From contig VXBP01005118.1 in assembly GCA_013400115.1 (NCBI GenBank), positions 186,001 through 250,000 on the forward strand: 64,000 nucleotides of DNA, in the 5' to 3' direction. This stretch comes from Rhinopomastus cyanomelas (Eukaryota; Chordata; Aves; Bucerotiformes; Rhinopomastidae). The position numbers and the translations under genes were made by a program. Under the pieces are notes generated by a model. It did not search any database and was not told the DNA's origin. It saw only the letters and a program-made list of their open reading frames with translations. Positions 1 through 11,560 of this stretch are shown here, one piece after another (position 1 is the stretch's first letter; every line of letters begins with the position of its first letter).

Positions 1-1160
1 TTTTAATAATGGACTACCTAGATACAATTTTTTTTAAACACTTAAGTCATTGAATATTATACACAGATGTGATCTATTATTTTACTGAATACATGTTTAT
101 GCTACTACAAGGTAAGAGACATTACTTCATGGAGCATTTTTATTTTAATCTTGTGTTTCCATTACCAAAAAAGAAACACACTTCTACCTATCCCTATTCT
201 GCGCTGCACACAGTGATGCATTGACTGTGTCAGGAAAAATGGATAATAAGGGTAATAAGCCACAAATCATTAGCTGGCTTGCTACTGGACACAGAAATTG
301 GATTTTTAAATCAGTCCTTCACAAATTCTACACCCTACACAAGCAAACATATCAGAGAAGAATTACTATTTCATTTTTAACCCTCTGCACAAACACAACC
401 CACAACAAAGAGAAATGTAATGAGTATTTGATAGACCAGAAGTACAGGATTGTCAGAGATGGATAAGGTACCACAATGGGATGTCTCATATTCAAAACAA
501 TAAGCCTTCAGTACCTCCGGAGAAAGAAAAGCTCCCCCACACCTCCAAAAAACCCCAAACAACCAAAACCCAACCACCATGTTATTATTCACCCAAATAT
601 ATTCCATTTTGGAAAGCCACTACTACTTGTGAACAAAAGGTATCAGACCTTTCATTAATATTTTGTTCTAGCACATTTGTCCAAATGATCCATTTTCAGC
701 AACTACTCCAGCAGCAAACAGATCCAGAAGTACATCAGAGATGGGCCAAAATATTACAGACCCCCCACGGAAAATGCAGTTCTATTTTCTAGGTACTGTA
801 GAGAACAATGCCTCCAAGTTTACTTCAGCCTGGTTCAATCCAAGCTCACAATCATATCCAAGCATTTACCAATAAGGTGAATATCTTCAGCTCTGTCATG
901 AACACTGCTAGATATGCACACATCCCTCACTCACACCAGCACTTGTAACCTGCGAAAAAGGACCAACTGAATTACTCCAGGTACTAAAGCTTCACCGCAA
1001 GGGATCTGACACCCTTAAAGGTGTAACCCAACCACAGCATGGAGCTCTTACACAGAGCGCCAAGTAAACAACTCCGTTCACCTTGCACAGCTTCTCCTAG
1101 GCACAAGACTCGCAAACACTCATCCTGAGGTCACCACCAGCCGCACAGAACACAATCCAC
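1..1160. other. Probable LRCH2 intron 1, no exon seen
   Basis: This AT-rich stretch lies downstream, on the minus strand, of the splice donor of LRCH2 coding exon 1, so it is inferred to be part of the first intron. I see no exon, no recognisable repeat and no convincing coding frame. The short open frames here have A/C-rich composition and no family resemblance. Confidence 0.5.
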
Positions 1161-2025
1161 TGTGACTGTCCCTCCGCTCCTTGCACGCAGCACAATGAGC
1201 TCCCGCGGCACTAGCTCCGGCACAATCCCCGCGCTCAGCTCGGCGCAACCCCCTGTCCCCAGAGCCCACCCACCCGCGTACCCCCGCACGGCCTCTGCCG
1301 GCACACTGCAGGAACAAGCGCCCCACACACCCCCTCGCAATCACAGAGCCGTAGAACGGGAACTCTCCCCCGTAACCTCACGCAGCAGAGAGGTGAGCAC
1401 CCGGCCACCGCACACCCAGATGCTCCAGGCAACGGCATGCAGGGGGGTCAACCCCTCGTACCCTCACACAGCGAGGGTCCCCGCTCCTGCCCAGTATCGC
1501 CGTCAGCGGGGGCTCCTTCGCGCTTCCCCCGCAACGACGCCACACCAGCGTCCCCACTATGCCTTCCCACTGCCACCACAGCACCCCAGTTGCGCTGCTC
1601 TCCCCAACTTGCTCCCTGCAATAGCGCTCCCCCAACTGACAGCGGGGATCAGTAGGATCCTGCCGCTACATCCCCGCCACTGCTGTCACCGGGCAGCCGC
1701 CGGTTCCTCCAGTGCCTCCAGTGCAGGACGCTCCCCTGCCACCCTCCATAAGGGGAGACCCTGCACCCTCCTCCCCCATTTGCTGCAGCCCTCCTCTGTC
1801 ACCACAGAAGACCCTACGCTGCAACCCCTCGCAACGCTGCCACAGCAGTCTCCGCCAACCCCACTGCCAACACGGGGCCCCCCGCCGTTACTGATCTCCC
1901 CAACTGCCACCGCAGCAAGGACACACACACCCACAGCCGGGCCCTCCCCTGCCCGGCACTACTCCCGTAGCTGGGGCCCCTCAGCGGAGGCCCTGTCCCC
2001 CCTCGCAGTCGGAGGCCCCCCACAC

Positions 2026-2395
2026 CTGCTTGCGTGGTGTCACTGAGATCGTAGCCGCTGCCGGGGAAGTCGCGCAGCTTCCTCCCGCTGAGGCAGAGGA
2101 TGCCCGAGCTGCCCGCCTCCTCCAGGGCCCGCTCCAGGCTGCGCACCGTGTGCGGCTGCGGCAGGGTCGCCGCGCCCCAGTGCGGCCCGGCCGAAAAGGA
2201 TAGAGTGAGGTGAGCGGGGATCCCCAGCTCTCCTGTGCCGTTATTGCTGCCGTTGATGCCATTGCCGCTGCCGTTATTGCTGCCACTGACGTTGCCACTG
2301 GTGCTGCTGCTGCTGCTGCTGCCGCTGCCGCCGCCGCCGTTGCCGCCGTTGCCGCCACCGGCGCTACCGCCGCCGCCCCCCTGCCCGGCCGCCAT
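2026..2395 (-). CDS. LRCH2: LRCH2 coding exon 1 (partial gene, N-terminus)
   Basis: First coding exon of leucine-rich-repeat and calponin-homology domain protein 2, a cytoplasmic scaffold family (LRCH1-4) with N-terminal LRRs and a C-terminal CH domain. Translation starts at the ATG whose complement is at 2393-2395, in a strong context (A at -3, G at +4). About 57 residues of Gly, Ser and Asn follow. A conserved block then reads HTVRSLERALEEAG, GILCLSGRKLRDFP and GYDLSDTTQA, almost identical to the N-terminus I recall for mammalian LRCH2 and closer to it than to LRCH3. The exon ends at 2026 with donor GTGTGG, after 123 codons plus one base (phase 1), where family members continue into the first LRR (DLSRNR). 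The frame also stays open upstream of this ATG, but homology supports this start. The remaining exons lie left of the window. The poly-Gly/Ser tract is poorly conserved in the family. Confidence 0.9.
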
Positions 2396-2400
2396 CTTCG
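2389..2400 (-). promoter_or_regulatory. YY1-type motif overlapping LRCH2 start codon
   Basis: The minus strand reads AAGATGGCGGC across the start codon, matching the classical YY1 site found downstream of many TATA-less vertebrate promoters. The same bases serve as Kozak context and encode Met-Ala-Ala. Binding is inferred from the motif only. Confidence 0.4.
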
Positions 2401-2565
2401 CGCGGCGAAGACCAACCCCACAATAACAACGGCCGTGGTCGCCCGCCGCCGCGCCGCCACTGCGCACGCGCCACCGAACCGCAGGGGGGCGGGGGTCCGC
2501 TGTACGGACACGAAGGGGCTGCGGGCGAAGGGGCGTGGCTGCCGCGCACCCCTCGGCCACCTTCA

Positions 2566-2712
2566 CCAATCGGTGGCGACGTGGGGTGAATGGGCGGGAC
2601 TTCTCAGCTTCCCTGCGGCCGTCCACACCAATCGGCGACGGCAGGGGCAAGGGGGCGTGCTTCGCCGTGAAGGTTGCAGCCAATGAGAGGCCGGCGCACA
2701 CCATGGGGCGGG
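2566..2712 (-). promoter_or_regulatory. LRCH2 promoter: three CCAAT boxes and GC boxes
   Basis: CCAAT pentamers on the plus strand lie at 2566-2570, 2628-2632 and 2680-2684, spaced 62 and 52 bp, each in good NF-Y context (CCAATCGG twice, CCAATGAG once). GC boxes of the form GGGCGG or GGGCGTG lie between them, near 2530, 2592, 2651 and 2704. No TATA box is seen. The spacing and the CpG island suggest a broad housekeeping-type promoter firing leftwards into LRCH2. The transcription start itself cannot be placed. Confidence 0.6.
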
Positions 2713-2819
2713 GAGGTTTGTGGTGACCGCGCGGGCGTTCCGGGAGTGCTTCAATGCCACCCGCGGGGCTGCGGCGGGAACGGGCTGGAGCAGGTGCGGA
2801 GCGATGCCGGGACACCCCG

Positions 2820-5800
2820 CTAATCGGCTGCTGTCAGTGCAGTGAATAGCTGGGCACCATTCAGGTTTACTGTATTATCTATAGCGTTATAGGTTATCGA
2901 TTGCTCCTCGGCTTAAAGAGTGACCTAAAGCAGATGCCTCAGAGCATCTCCTCGGTGTCCATAAGGAACAGCGCCTGTCAATAACTGAGGAATCTTGTGT
3001 GTGGCATGAAAAAATGAAATAAGTGAGGAATCTCCCCTGGAAGAACAACAATGAGACAGGAATAACACTGTCACCCTAAAATGGGTTGAAGAGCAGCCGC
3101 AAAAGCCTCAAAGATACGAGTGCTCTTGACTCTGAATGTGAGAGGGGAGTGGTGAAACATAAATCAGAAGCTGGCTGCAATATCCGAGGTCTCATAATAT
3201 TAATCAATTAATGCTACACAATGCTGGAGCATCGTGTGGATTAATAATTACCTCTATTAGCATTTAATCTGTATTTGTTAGGTATTGCATATTTATCTGT
3301 CAAAAATTACCATGGAGCTATAATTAAGAAATGCTAAAAGAAAGCTCCCAGACCTAGATTTTAATGCAATTGCTATGGATTTGATAAGCATAATCTGCTT
3401 TTATGCTTTGAATCTGCTGAAGATCCTTCAATGGATTTTTGAGGGGTCTTTGTGTGTAAGCATCATGACTAATTTGGGGGTCCAATGGAAGTTCCATCTC
3501 TAAGCAGTATGGAAGGGACTAGCCTTCTGTCAGCAAAACATTAGTGAAAGACAACTGAGCCATTATTAGTTGAAAAAGGAACAACCCTGTAATGTTCTGT
3601 GGACGATATATGGCTGAAATTCTGTAGGACCAAATTAGCTAGACTCAGTAAGAAGGTACTGAAGAGCAAAGGGTTTAATCCTGTGGGGCAGTATTGTATG
3701 GACTTTGGGATCACTGCGTCATTGCAAATAGATAGGCTTTCTGACAAGAGAGTCCCATATGCAAAATGCATGTGTGGTGAAGGAAGAGCTCCCATTGGCA
3801 CCTGCAAATATTGCGGCTGCCTGCTACATTTAACCCTGCAGATACTACTGTGGGATAAAATGTTACAGACGAGTATCCATATATCGGTCTGCCTGGGCCA
3901 AAGCCTCTGGCTGCTGCTCCTGCCATAAAAATGTTTATTGTTCCCTGGATTCTCAGCAGGAAAATCATACAAAAGTACATAAGCAGTGCTGATTGCTGCC
4001 CTTGGTGGATTTTCCAGCTGGAGGGTGGAGGTTGAATAAACTCACAGACTGATGTTGGGCCAAGTGTGTTGATTTTGCCTGCAGTTGTGGAGCAGGAGCT
4101 GCAGAGAGATGGCTCTGCAGCTGGCATCAGTGAAGCAGAGCAGCAGCCAGGACCAGCTCTGGTAACTAAATATTACTAAATGTCACAAATAGCTGCTTTG
4201 AGTTTACAAAACAAGTGGCTTGGCACCAGGCCAGCTCAGCGATGCAGCTTCCTAGAGGAAGCCACATCATACAAGCACTTGCTATTTAGAGCCTAACTAA
4301 TCAGTGCTACATTAGACAGAGAAAAGGGTTGAGCTCACTTTGTAAAAAAATAGGTCTGACAAATTGTCAGAGGACTCAAATTACCAGTTAGTTGTGCTGG
4401 AGTTCTCACGTATGAGGGGTCTTTTCATCTTTAACAAAATACTCTGTGTGTCTGCAGGTGTTCTTACTGAGAAGCAAACCAAGCACACCTAGCCTGCTCA
4501 GGCACACACATTTTCAAATGCATTAAACTGTTCAATAAAATAGGATAGAAGAAAGACCTGAGACGTCTTCGAACAGCTAACTCAAAATCCCAGACTTGCA
4601 AGCTGTCATGGGTAAATTGCTTTTTACTCACACAAAAACTTGGGAACTGATTGCTTCTTGCTATGGCAGAGCTACATGCAGATTTACTTGTAGGGGTCAT
4701 TCATCACCTCAAATAGCTGCACAATCAGAGCAGATGTCTGGAATGCTAAAGTTTAATCCACTGCTTTTATACTATATTTTGCAGCCTTTCAAATGTTCTT
4801 TCTTCCCCACCCTGCATCACACTGCCCTTTATTTTTAATTTCAAAAGTAAAACTGGAGTCACTAGGGCAGTGGCAGAAACTCACCCATCCTGTCATAATG
4901 AATAAATCACAGCTGTGCCACCCCACAATTTCTTCTGTAAAAAAGATATTATAGTATTTTTCTTATTTATTAAGGCAGTCAAGTACAGAAAGAAGTGGAA
5001 ACATTAAAGTGTTGTAAAAAGACTACATAAGACAAATATTTTCTTGCTGCCACACCTCAGTCTATATTTCAGGAATCTGAAAAGCATTGGAAATACCCCT
5101 CTTCCATAAAGAACTTCCACTTTGAAAGACTTTGTGGTAACCCACATCCGCTCTGGATGAGATAAAGACTCATAAAGATAAATCAACAAACTTTCAGATG
5201 TAGTTTTAATGCCCAGAGGAATGAGATCTAGATAAGTCACTGATCTATTTAGATTACAACATGAATTGTAAGATGTGGTTACTCACAAGGACTTTGCATG
5301 GTTAGCCCAAGCCATGCTTAGAACAAATGCAAGAGCTGCATTTGTTGCTGCTCTGGTTTGCTCTGCCTATGCTACTCCCACACCTCTTCTGACCTCTGCT
5401 CAGCATCATCCGTCACACCTCCAAATTTCCCCTGAGTACTGCCTTCTAGAGAGAGACAGGCAGATTCATCTGTACTGGAAATGTCAGTTTAAAATTGATT
5501 ACAATAGTAGGGAAAGCAAGAGTGGAGTCTCCTGTACCTTCATAATTCTCCAGGGTATACCACAGGCTGTATTCCAGGTCAGGTCAGTGCATGTGATCAG
5601 AACATCAAAGTGCAGTAACAAGCAGATATGCTGGCTCAGGGGTGATGTGGTGCAGTAGTCCCTTGACACCTTCATCAGACTGGCAGCTCTCTGCTAGGCA
5701 ATGCAATCTCTGGACACGTAAGGCCGATCAACAGGGATTGCTGAAAGCGGATACACCTCTGCCTGAAGGATTTGGTCTTCTTGAATTAAATACTTGAGCT

Positions 5801-7876
5801 GAATACTAAGCAGATCTTCGTCAGTCTAGATTGTCATTTGCTCTGAGAAATTAAATCCTCTTGAGATGTCAGCAATGTCTGGTTTGATTTTGGTTGGTTG
5901 TTGGTTTTTTTTGGCCAGGGTGCGGGGTGGTTTGCATCCTTTAGAGACTTTCCTGCTTTAAGCAATTAAACAGCAGAACTTTCATAATGTGCTTACTATG
6001 CTTCTTTATGAGTAGCCTCAGTCCTCCTACATGTGTGAGGTGCTGAGATAACACATCTACTGTTATTTCAGCACTCATATGATCCTTTATGCCTTCTTCT
6101 TGATTACCCTTCAATTACTTCTCTCTTACTTTGCCTATCAGTGCACGCTCTATCCTAACTGATACTGCTTTTCCTCTTCAAGACCTGCAAGTAACCACAT
6201 CTTCCCACAGGGAGTTAAAACAATCTCCAAATAACTGGATTCAATATTCTTAATAAAACGACATCATCTGAGTCACTTTCAGAGCAAAGAAAGCAAACCA
6301 TACATTCCTGGTTAGATCAAAAGGCAAAAGCCATACTGTCCATGCTAAAAGGTAGGGATTTGTCTGAAACATCATTTTGAAAGAGCTAGAAATAGCTCAA
6401 AATACTCCAGAATTTGATACTTGAATAGAAAAGAAGCAAGTGGGATTCCAAGTAGCTGTAAGCAATGTCTGTTCTTAAAAGCATTTCTGTACAATCCACA
6501 ATAAGACAGTAGATACATTAGTGAGAAGCTCCTGGCACCTTTTCCATTGGAAAGCACATGATTAATTACACAGCTAGCAATGCTTCATCGAGCACCAGAA
6601 AATGGATTTCTGAAGGCATGGGGGAGAGTGGCCTCTACCCTCAAAGATGTGATTTCAGGTACCGCTTATTCCAATTACATGCACTAGAAATACCTCCTCG
6701 AGCACTGCCAAGGACTTTGTCCTTTGCTGATTATTCTAGTGTGATTTCTAACAGGCTTTTCCTTTTTATTCTATTTTGAATAACCTGTTTGTCACACAGT
6801 TACACACTTGCATTACTTGTTTCCTGGTAAAATTAGAAATGTAGCTCTTTCAGTAAAGGCTCACTTTGATATTGACAGACCCTGAGTAGCAACGTGAACT
6901 AGAACTGCTCCTACACTGCAAGGATTGAAACGCAGTAGCATGGTGCCTGTGTATCTCAGGTTATTGGTATGTAGCAAGGCTTGCTACTGATTACACTGAA
7001 GCTACCCCCTTCCCTGTACTTTGCACATGTGTATGTCGAGTCCGAGCCCCTGCCACTGCAATTATCTTTTATCAGGTATGCCCTGCATTTCACAAGCCCC
7101 AATTCTGATACACAGAAGGTAGTATAAGATGAGAAGTAACTGTTGTCACCTTGTCCTAGATAACTGCACACAGGCTGACCAATTGAGTTGTGCTTTATTA
7201 CAAGTGTTAAAACATCCTGCAGAACTCCAGACCTAGATGTGCATTTTTATGGGGTGACTTTAAGGATGTTCTGCATAGCTGAGCAGTGTAGCTCATGGGT
7301 ATTGTAAGAGTAGTTTTGCATGTACCAGGCTGAGATCTTAACTTTAACACACATCAGAAAGAGAGAAAAAAACCCAACAAGCCTGCTCTAAATAACTTGT
7401 GTTCTTACAGTGCACAGGCTGCATCTGCTAAATGTACAAGAAGCTAATAATGGAATTTGTCATTAACTGTTAACAAGAAGCGGTTGACCTGTCAGTGAGT
7501 TGCTGTTTTCACAGACCAGAACTCAATGATATGTGCACTCAACCACACCAGAACTTCCCCAAGAAAACTTAAGTATTAGCATCAATGTGGTTTACATTCT
7601 GAGAATGCCTGATGTAGAGAAATATTGGGGTGATCTGGTATTTTCTCAGAAAGGCTCGAGGGCAGTTTTGTACTCTCCCATCTTCTCAAGAAGACTATTG
7701 GAAAGTAGCAACAGATGGCCAGAAAGCAGCGTTTAGCATCTAACAATAAAACATGAACTCTTCTGTGGCAGTGCATCTACTCCACAGCAAGCTAAGGAAG
7801 CACTACTGCTACCAGTGTTTCTCATTAAGAGCTGAGAATTACACCTCTGTCATTCTAAACACACCCCCTTGTGTGC
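2820..7876. other. Intergenic DNA between divergent LRCH2 and UIF-like genes, left part
   Basis: No exon or identifiable transposon is seen. The stretch 3180-3430 is AT-rich with many ATTA/TAAT cores and is listed separately as a candidate element. A G/T-rich run occurs around 5885-5935. The open frames are short and lack family similarity. Confidence 0.5.
3180..3430. promoter_or_regulatory. Candidate conserved noncoding element rich in homeodomain cores
   Basis: Within about 250 bp there are many TAAT/ATTA cores, including ATTAATCAATTAATG near 3200, GGATTAATAATTACC near 3238 and CTATAATTAAG near 3317. The base composition and lack of repeat signatures resemble the ultraconserved-type enhancers often found between vertebrate genes. 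Conservation cannot be tested here, so this is a suggestion from texture only. Confidence 0.25.
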
Positions 7877-8735
7877 TGTGGTGGTTTGGCCCTGGCTGGA
7901 CTCCAGGTACTCACCAAAGCCACTCTCTATTTCCCCCTTCTTACATGAGCAGAAGAGAGGAAAAAACAAATACAGTTTAATAAAGCAAAAGCAAAGGCCA
8001 CACGCAGAAGCAAAGGCAAACAATAAAGATTATTTTCTACTTCCCATCAGCAGGTGGTGTTCAGTCACTTTCCTGGGAAGCAGGGCTTCAAAATATGTAG
8101 CAGTCGCTTCAGAGGACAAATGCCAACAACAAAAGCCCACTCTCCTCCTCCTTCATTCTCCTCCCTTTCATATCTCGGTTCACATCATATGGTATCAAAT
8201 GCCCCTCGGGTCAGTTTGGGTCAGCTGAGCCAGCCCACGTCTCAGCCTGCTATTGGACCACTGTCCAAGGGAATAAGTCCCCTTAACACCACTATAGCAT
8301 TAAGAAGCAGCATTCTCTTTATTACAGCCACACACACACAGAGGATATTTCCTCCAAACATATGCACCTACTGCAGCACTGGACAGATTTTTATGGGAAT
8401 AAGACATACCTATTTATCACATATCTCATAACTAACTAGAGTTTTTGAGACTGAAAAAGCAAATTTAACCTAAGAATAGCTAAATTAAGAAAATTCAAAT
8501 CCATTCTAAGAATACTACCTTTCTCTACCCAAGGCTTATCTTTAGAGAACTGATAGCCCTTAGTATTGCCCAAAGTGATGCTATACCCAAGGAACACTTC
8601 CTATTCTTCATATAGGTTCACAAAAGGTAATTTCGCCTGCTTTTCTTACTTTCCTCACAACGCCAATACAAAACACCACTGAGAGATGCTATGGGGAGAC
8701 TCAACTCCATCTCAGCCAAGCCCTCTATGTGGACA
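7877..8735 (-). mobile_element. Degraded solo LTR of an avian endogenous retrovirus
   Basis: Read on the minus strand the element begins TGTCC near 8735 and ends CCACCACA at 7877, giving the TG...CA termini expected of an LTR. Internal blocks resemble a common avian ERV LTR family as I remember it: 8655-8725 (5' end of the LTR), the segment with CATATGGTATCAAATGCCCC and GTCAGTTTGGGTCAGCTG at 8188-8226, and TTTGGCCCTGGCTGG at 7884-7898. No gag, pol or env sequence adjoins it, so it is a solo LTR. No clean target-site duplication is visible. The middle (8245-8650) matches poorly and may be diverged or interrupted. Confidence 0.55.
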
Positions 8736-9983
8736 AAATACAAAACATCATAAAACTGATCAGATTTATGTCCCATTGGGATAAAAAACTGTTTATGCTT
8801 TGAGCAGTTCTGATATAGGGTGGAGTGCTCTCCACACTACATATCTAAACATATGCATGTGGATGCTAAACATATACCTGTGCAATGAAGTATTCCTGGT
8901 ACCAACAAAGTGGTCAGCATTAATTTTAAGATACGTATTTTTATATCACAGCTTAAGACTTATTACAGCAAAAAATAATCTCAAGTTATTTAACAAGCTG
9001 AAGATTTAGAAATATACCAAAAGGCTGAGAAAGCATTTTGGATAATGCAAGTGTTTGAATGTTGGCATGTGTTCCCTTCTCCCACTGAGTTCTATTTTTA
9101 TTTGTTTTTAGCTAAAAGCCTTCTAGGTTTCCTTGAGGTTTGATTATGTGATAAGAAGAGCATATGATAAACTGAAAGGCTCTGTGCCCCAAAACAACAC
9201 TTGCTTTTTGTGAAAAAAGTTCCTTATGGATGTGACCTCCAAGGAATGAGTATTCAGAACTTTTAGCAGAAGTTCCTATTTTCTTTGATGGCTTAACATG
9301 ATGGCTCATTGCCATAGTATCATTTAGTGAATGCAAACCAGTTCTAGATGAAAGCACGATAAAAATCCTTTTGTTTTGGTTTGGTTTCTATAATCCCACT
9401 TTAACCTTTAAAAAGTCACATCATTGACATTCCTTTCTTAGGTTACAGAGTCAAGTCTGTCTGCCAAGCACCTGCAGTCCTCTTAGTGCAAGGATTGTGC
9501 TTTAGAGGAGGTTCTGGCTCTTAAGGCCTTTTCACCAACTCCAGCATATGTCACATACACTGTTAATGTGAGAAATTACTCAGAACTGAGTTAATGGCAG
9601 TGCTTAGACATACTAAGCAAATGGGACACTTACCAAGAGGTTGAGAGGTCACAGACCGGCAACTGAGAGATAACAGAGCACATTCCAGCTTGGTACTTCC
9701 CAGATGCAGATATATGGCTGGGAAAGTTTTTATCACTCCCTTCAGAGCTATGTGCTTAGAGAAACCCTCATAATGAAACTTCTTACCTGGTGAAGTAGAA
9801 TTTGCTGCAAAAGCTGTGTCACTGTTCATTTACATAACTGTTATTTGACAATGCTTAATATTTTAAAACATGCTTATGATATTTCTAAGCTCTGTTTTTG
9901 TTTAGTTTCAAATGTTTCTTTAACTAAACATAATCAAAAGAAAATACTATTGAAAAGTGCACAGCTGCTGCTTTCTGTAGATA
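8736..9983. other. Intergenic, nothing recognised
   Basis: Unique-looking AT-rich sequence between the LTR and the next CR1. No exon, RNA gene or repeat was recognised. Confidence 0.5.
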
Positions 9984-10845
9984 CAAGTACTAATCCTGCA
10001 GACTGTGCTGCCATTCAGCTAGATCTGGACAGGCTGGAGAGCTTGGCTGAGAAAAATTTAATGAGCTATAACAAGAGTAAGTGCAGAGTCTTACATCTGG
10101 GCAAGAACAACCCTAGGTACCAGTATAGGCTGGGGACTGGACCTGTTGGAGTGTAGTGTAGGGGAAAGGGACTTGGGGGTCCTGGTGGACAACAAGATGA
10201 CTATGAGCCAGCAATGTGCCCTTGTGGCCAAGAGGGCCAACAGCATCCTGGGGTGGATCAGAAGCGGGGTGGTTAGCAGATCAAGAGAGGTTGTTCTCCC
10301 CCTCTACTCTGCACTGGTGAGACCACATCTGGAATATTGTGTCCAATTGTGGGCTCCTCAGTTCAAGAGGGATGTGGAGCTGCTGGAGAGAGTCCAGCGT
10401 AGGGCAACGAAGATGATAAAAGAGGTAGAGCACCTCCCTTATGAGGAGAGGCTGAGGGAGCTGGGTCTCTTTAGCTTGGAGAAGAGGAGACTGAGGGGTG
10501 ACCTTATTGATGTCTATAAATATGTGAGGGGTGGGTGTCGGGAGGATGGAGCTGGGCTATTCTCAGTGTCATGTAGTGATAGGATGAGGGGCAATGGTTG
10601 TAAGCTGGAACATAGGAAGTTCCACATCAACCTGAGAAGGAACTTCTTCACAGTGAGGGTGACAGAGCACTGGAACAGGCTGCCCAGGGTGGTTGTGGAG
10701 TCTCCTTCACTGGAGATATTCAAAACCCACCTGGATGTGTTCCTGTGTGACTTGGTCTAGGTGATCCTGCTGTTGCAGGCGGATTGGACTAGATGATCTT
10801 TTGAGGTCCCTTCCAATCCGTAGTGATTCTATGATTCTGTAATGA
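9984..10845 (+). mobile_element. CR1 LINE, 5'-truncated, 3' half of ORF2 and 3' end
   Basis: Plus-strand CR1 fragment. It encodes the C-terminal part of the ORF2 reverse-transcriptase/endonuclease polyprotein in two frames separated by a frameshift and stop near 10146-10156. Recognisable blocks are KCRVLHLG, DLGVLVDNKMTMSQQCA, YSALVRPHLEYC and RNFFTVRVTEHWNRLP. It then runs through the typical 3' UTR (GATCCTGCTGTTGCAGGCGG, GAGGTCCCTTCCAATCC) to octamer repeats at 10825-10845. It belongs to a different subfamily from the copies near 40 and 54 kb, whose 3' UTR reads CTGCTGTGTCAGG. It is not functional. Confidence 0.93.
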
Positions 10846-11503
10846 TTTTGCAGAATGTTACAAACCTTTCATTACACTGTCCTCACAGTGGGACCAACTC
10901 CAGCCTGTTCTGAGTCCAGAAACCTGGGTCATTCCGCACACAGCTGGCCTGCACCCAAAGGAGACTCCAGATTGTCGCAGAGGCACTCACAAAACAAGGC
11001 AGCAGTAGCTATCAGAAAAATGCATTGTCATTGCAACCAGAATTGCTTGGCACTCCAACACACAAGTTCAGGTGTTGATCAGGATTTTATTTCTACAGAG
11101 CAAAATTTCTAAACTTTAAGGAATACTCCAAGAGAAAATGATCCATGTTTGTACACTCACAAGTACAAGGGAGAGATCTCCCACCCTAAGGGTGCCCAAC
11201 GGAGAAGCCACTCATCAATAGGTGAGTGAGAAATCACTCAGTGCAGGGAAGTATCCTTGGACAGTGTACCAAGCCAAGGAGAGAGTCCCCATCTGCAGTA
11301 CCTGCTGCTCCGAGGAGGACTGGCTCAAATGTAGTTCTGGCAGGGCTCCATTTATATCCTAGGTCAAGTGTGGCCTATGCCCATTCTCATCACTTGCTGG
11401 TAAACACGGCCAAAGGCAGGTTGGGGTGCCCAGACAGTGGGGTGCTAATGAAGACAAAACATAAACTACTGGTCTCTACAGTAGTTTCTCCATCTTCATC
11501 AAG
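10846..11503. other. Intergenic, nothing recognised
   Basis: Sequence between two CR1 pieces with no recognised gene or repeat. Confidence 0.5.
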
Positions 11504-11560
11504 TCATAGAATCATAGAATCATTAGGGATTGGAAAGTCCTTGGAAAGTACCTGCTGCAC
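11504..11560 (-). mobile_element. CR1 3'-end fragment
   Basis: Reads TCATAGAATCATAGAATCATT then AGGGATTGGAAAG, which is the reverse complement of a CR1 3' terminus with two octamer units. Similarity fades after about 55 bp, so only the extreme 3' end was inserted or survives. Confidence 0.8.

Larger units (their letters stand above)
1160..2820. promoter_or_regulatory. CpG island spanning LRCH2 exon 1 and promoter
   Basis: GC content and CpG density rise sharply here compared with both flanks. The densest part is about 1980-2800, covering the start codon region and the upstream promoter of LRCH2 on the minus strand. The 1160-1980 part lies inside intron 1 and is C-rich with scattered CpG. Long open frames across the island on both strands are a by-product of GC richness, not genes. 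Confidence 0.8.

Noticed and set aside
1162..2046. 294-codon plus-strand open frame
   Set aside because: Pro/Thr/Ser/His-rich frame produced by a C-rich CpG island antisense to LRCH2. No family similarity and no splice or start support.
1814..2815. 333-codon minus-strand frame as one LRCH2 exon
   Set aside because: It reads through the real start (2395) upstream and the splice donor (2025) downstream. Only 2395-2026 matches LRCH2.
10146..10760. 204-codon open frame as a host gene
   Set aside because: It is the C-terminal ORF2 portion of a CR1 LINE, shown by HLEYC and NFFTVRVTEHWNRLP and by the CR1 3' UTR after it.
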